Source: an uncultured Propionibacteriaceae bacterium
GTDB taxonomy: Bacteria; Actinomycetota; Actinomycetes; Propionibacteriales; Propionibacteriaceae
Assembly (NCBI GenBank): GCA_936941515.1
Contig: CAKZJI010000258.1
Span: 1-6,484, forward strand
Direction: 5' to 3'
DNA: 6,484 nt
Shown here: piece by piece, positions 5,815-6,484 of the stretch
Numbering within the stretch: position 1 is the stretch's first letter
How the letters are laid out: the number at the start of each line of letters is the position of its first letter
Position numbers and translations under genes: made by a program
Notes under the pieces: generated by a model
The model's database searches: none
Told to the model about the DNA's origin: nothing
What the model saw: the letters and a program-made list of their open reading frames with translations, nothing else

Positions 5815-6484
5815 CAGGCCAGGGCCTCGCGCTGCAGCCGCGTCAGCACCGCACAGCCCGCAGCCCCGAGGTCAAGCAGCTGGTTCAGCTCGTCACGGTT
5901 GAAGGGCGCTCCCTCAGCGGTGCCCTGCACCTCGATGAAGTCACCTGAACCGGTCATCACGATATTCATGTCGGTTCCCGCCTGGGAATCCTCCTCATAG
6001 GCCAGGTCCAGCATGGGCACCCCCTCGACGAAACCGACGGAGACCGCGGCAACAGAATCAGTCAGCGGCTCGCCCCGCAGCACGTCAAGCTCCCGCAGAT
6101 GGGCGACAGCATCCACTAGGGCCACATAGGCTCCCGTGATGGCCGCGGTACGGGTCCCCCCGTCGGCCTGGAGGACATCGCAATCCAACACGATGGTGTT
6201 CTCCCCGAGGGCGGAATAGTCCACAACAGCCCGCAGGGAGCGCCCGATGAGGCGGGAGATCTCGTGGGTGCGTCCTCCAATCCGGCCCCGCACAGACTCA
6301 CGGTCACTGCGGGAGTGCGTGGCACGCGGCAACATCGAATACTCCGCCGTCACCCATCCCAGCCCCGTGTCGCGCCTCCAGCGCGGCACCCCCACGGTGA
6401 CAGATGCCGCCACCAGGACACGAGTCCTCCCGAACTCCACCAGAGTCGACCCCTCGGCGTGATTCAGCCAACCCCGGGTGATCC
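5814..6484 (-). CDS. rph: Ribonuclease PH, 5' end beyond the window
   Basis: RNase PH is a phosphate-dependent 3' exoribonuclease that trims tRNA precursors. The visible part is 222 residues and begins [18 protein letters not shown] at the window edge. Relatives of about 240 residues start some 16-20 residues earlier, so the true start lies outside. The GTG at 6440 codes an internal Val and is not the start. Signatures seen are [42 protein letters not shown] (phosphate/RNA-binding arginines), [20 protein letters not shown] (phosphate-binding GGTR), and [20 protein letters not shown] with the catalytic Asp residues. The reading frame is intact. It is the first visible gene of the minus-strand string, and its stop overlaps the rdgB start by one base. 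Confidence 0.97.
   Translation of the reverse strand, partial: ITRGWLNHAEGSTLVEFGRTRVLVAASVTVGVPRWRRDTGLGWVTAEYSMLPRATHSRSDRESVRGRIGGRTHEISRLIGRSLRAVVDYSALGENTIVLDCDVLQADGGTRTAAITGAYVALVDAVAHLRELDVLRGEPLTDSVAAVSVGFVEGVPMLDLAYEEDSQAGTDMNIVMTGSGDFIEVQGTAEGAPFNRDELNQLLDLGAAGCAVLTRLQREALA

Overview
The window comes from a high-GC Gram-positive bacterium, almost certainly an actinobacterium. Codons end mostly in G or C, start codons are mixed ATG and GTG, one gene looks leaderless, and protein styles such as the long-tailed DinB and the LRV-plus-membrane-anchor protein are typical of the phylum. Propionibacteriaceae or a relative is a reasonable guess but is not proven. The content looks chromosomal; no integrase, transposase, plasmid, phage or CRISPR feature was seen.

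Right part (2463-6484, minus strand): a tight gene string reads rph (5' end outside the window), rdgB, thyA, folA, dinB, tRNA-Leu(UAG). rph and rdgB share one base, rdgB and thyA overlap by 17 bases, thyA and folA are 31 bases apart, folA and the likely dinB start are 4 bases apart, and the tRNA begins 14 bases after the dinB stop. The theme is nucleic acid precursors and their quality. RNase PH trims tRNA 3' ends. RdgB removes dITP/XTP. ThyA makes dTMP and releases dihydrofolate, which DHFR recycles. DinB copies past lesions. All the catalytic residues that were checked are present.

Middle part (1186-2462, minus strand): a short non-coding gap after the tRNA carries a plausible leaderless promoter. 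It serves a single-pass membrane protein with a cytoplasmic leucine-rich-variant segment, a Ser/Thr/Ala linker and a cysteine-rich outer domain.

Left part (1-1180, plus strand): a MoxR-type AAA+ ATPase converges on the membrane protein gene with only 5 bases between the stop codons. Its Walker B region reads Glu-Gln where an acidic pair is expected. The first 109 bases hold no confident gene, though a possible divergent membrane-anchored reading frame starts there.

Most of the window is ordinary housekeeping DNA. The points most worth a second look are the Walker B change in the ATPase, the DinB tail with a UvrD-tail-like segment, the leaderless membrane protein gene, and how the tRNA-Leu gene is transcribed. 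No clearly new system is visible.
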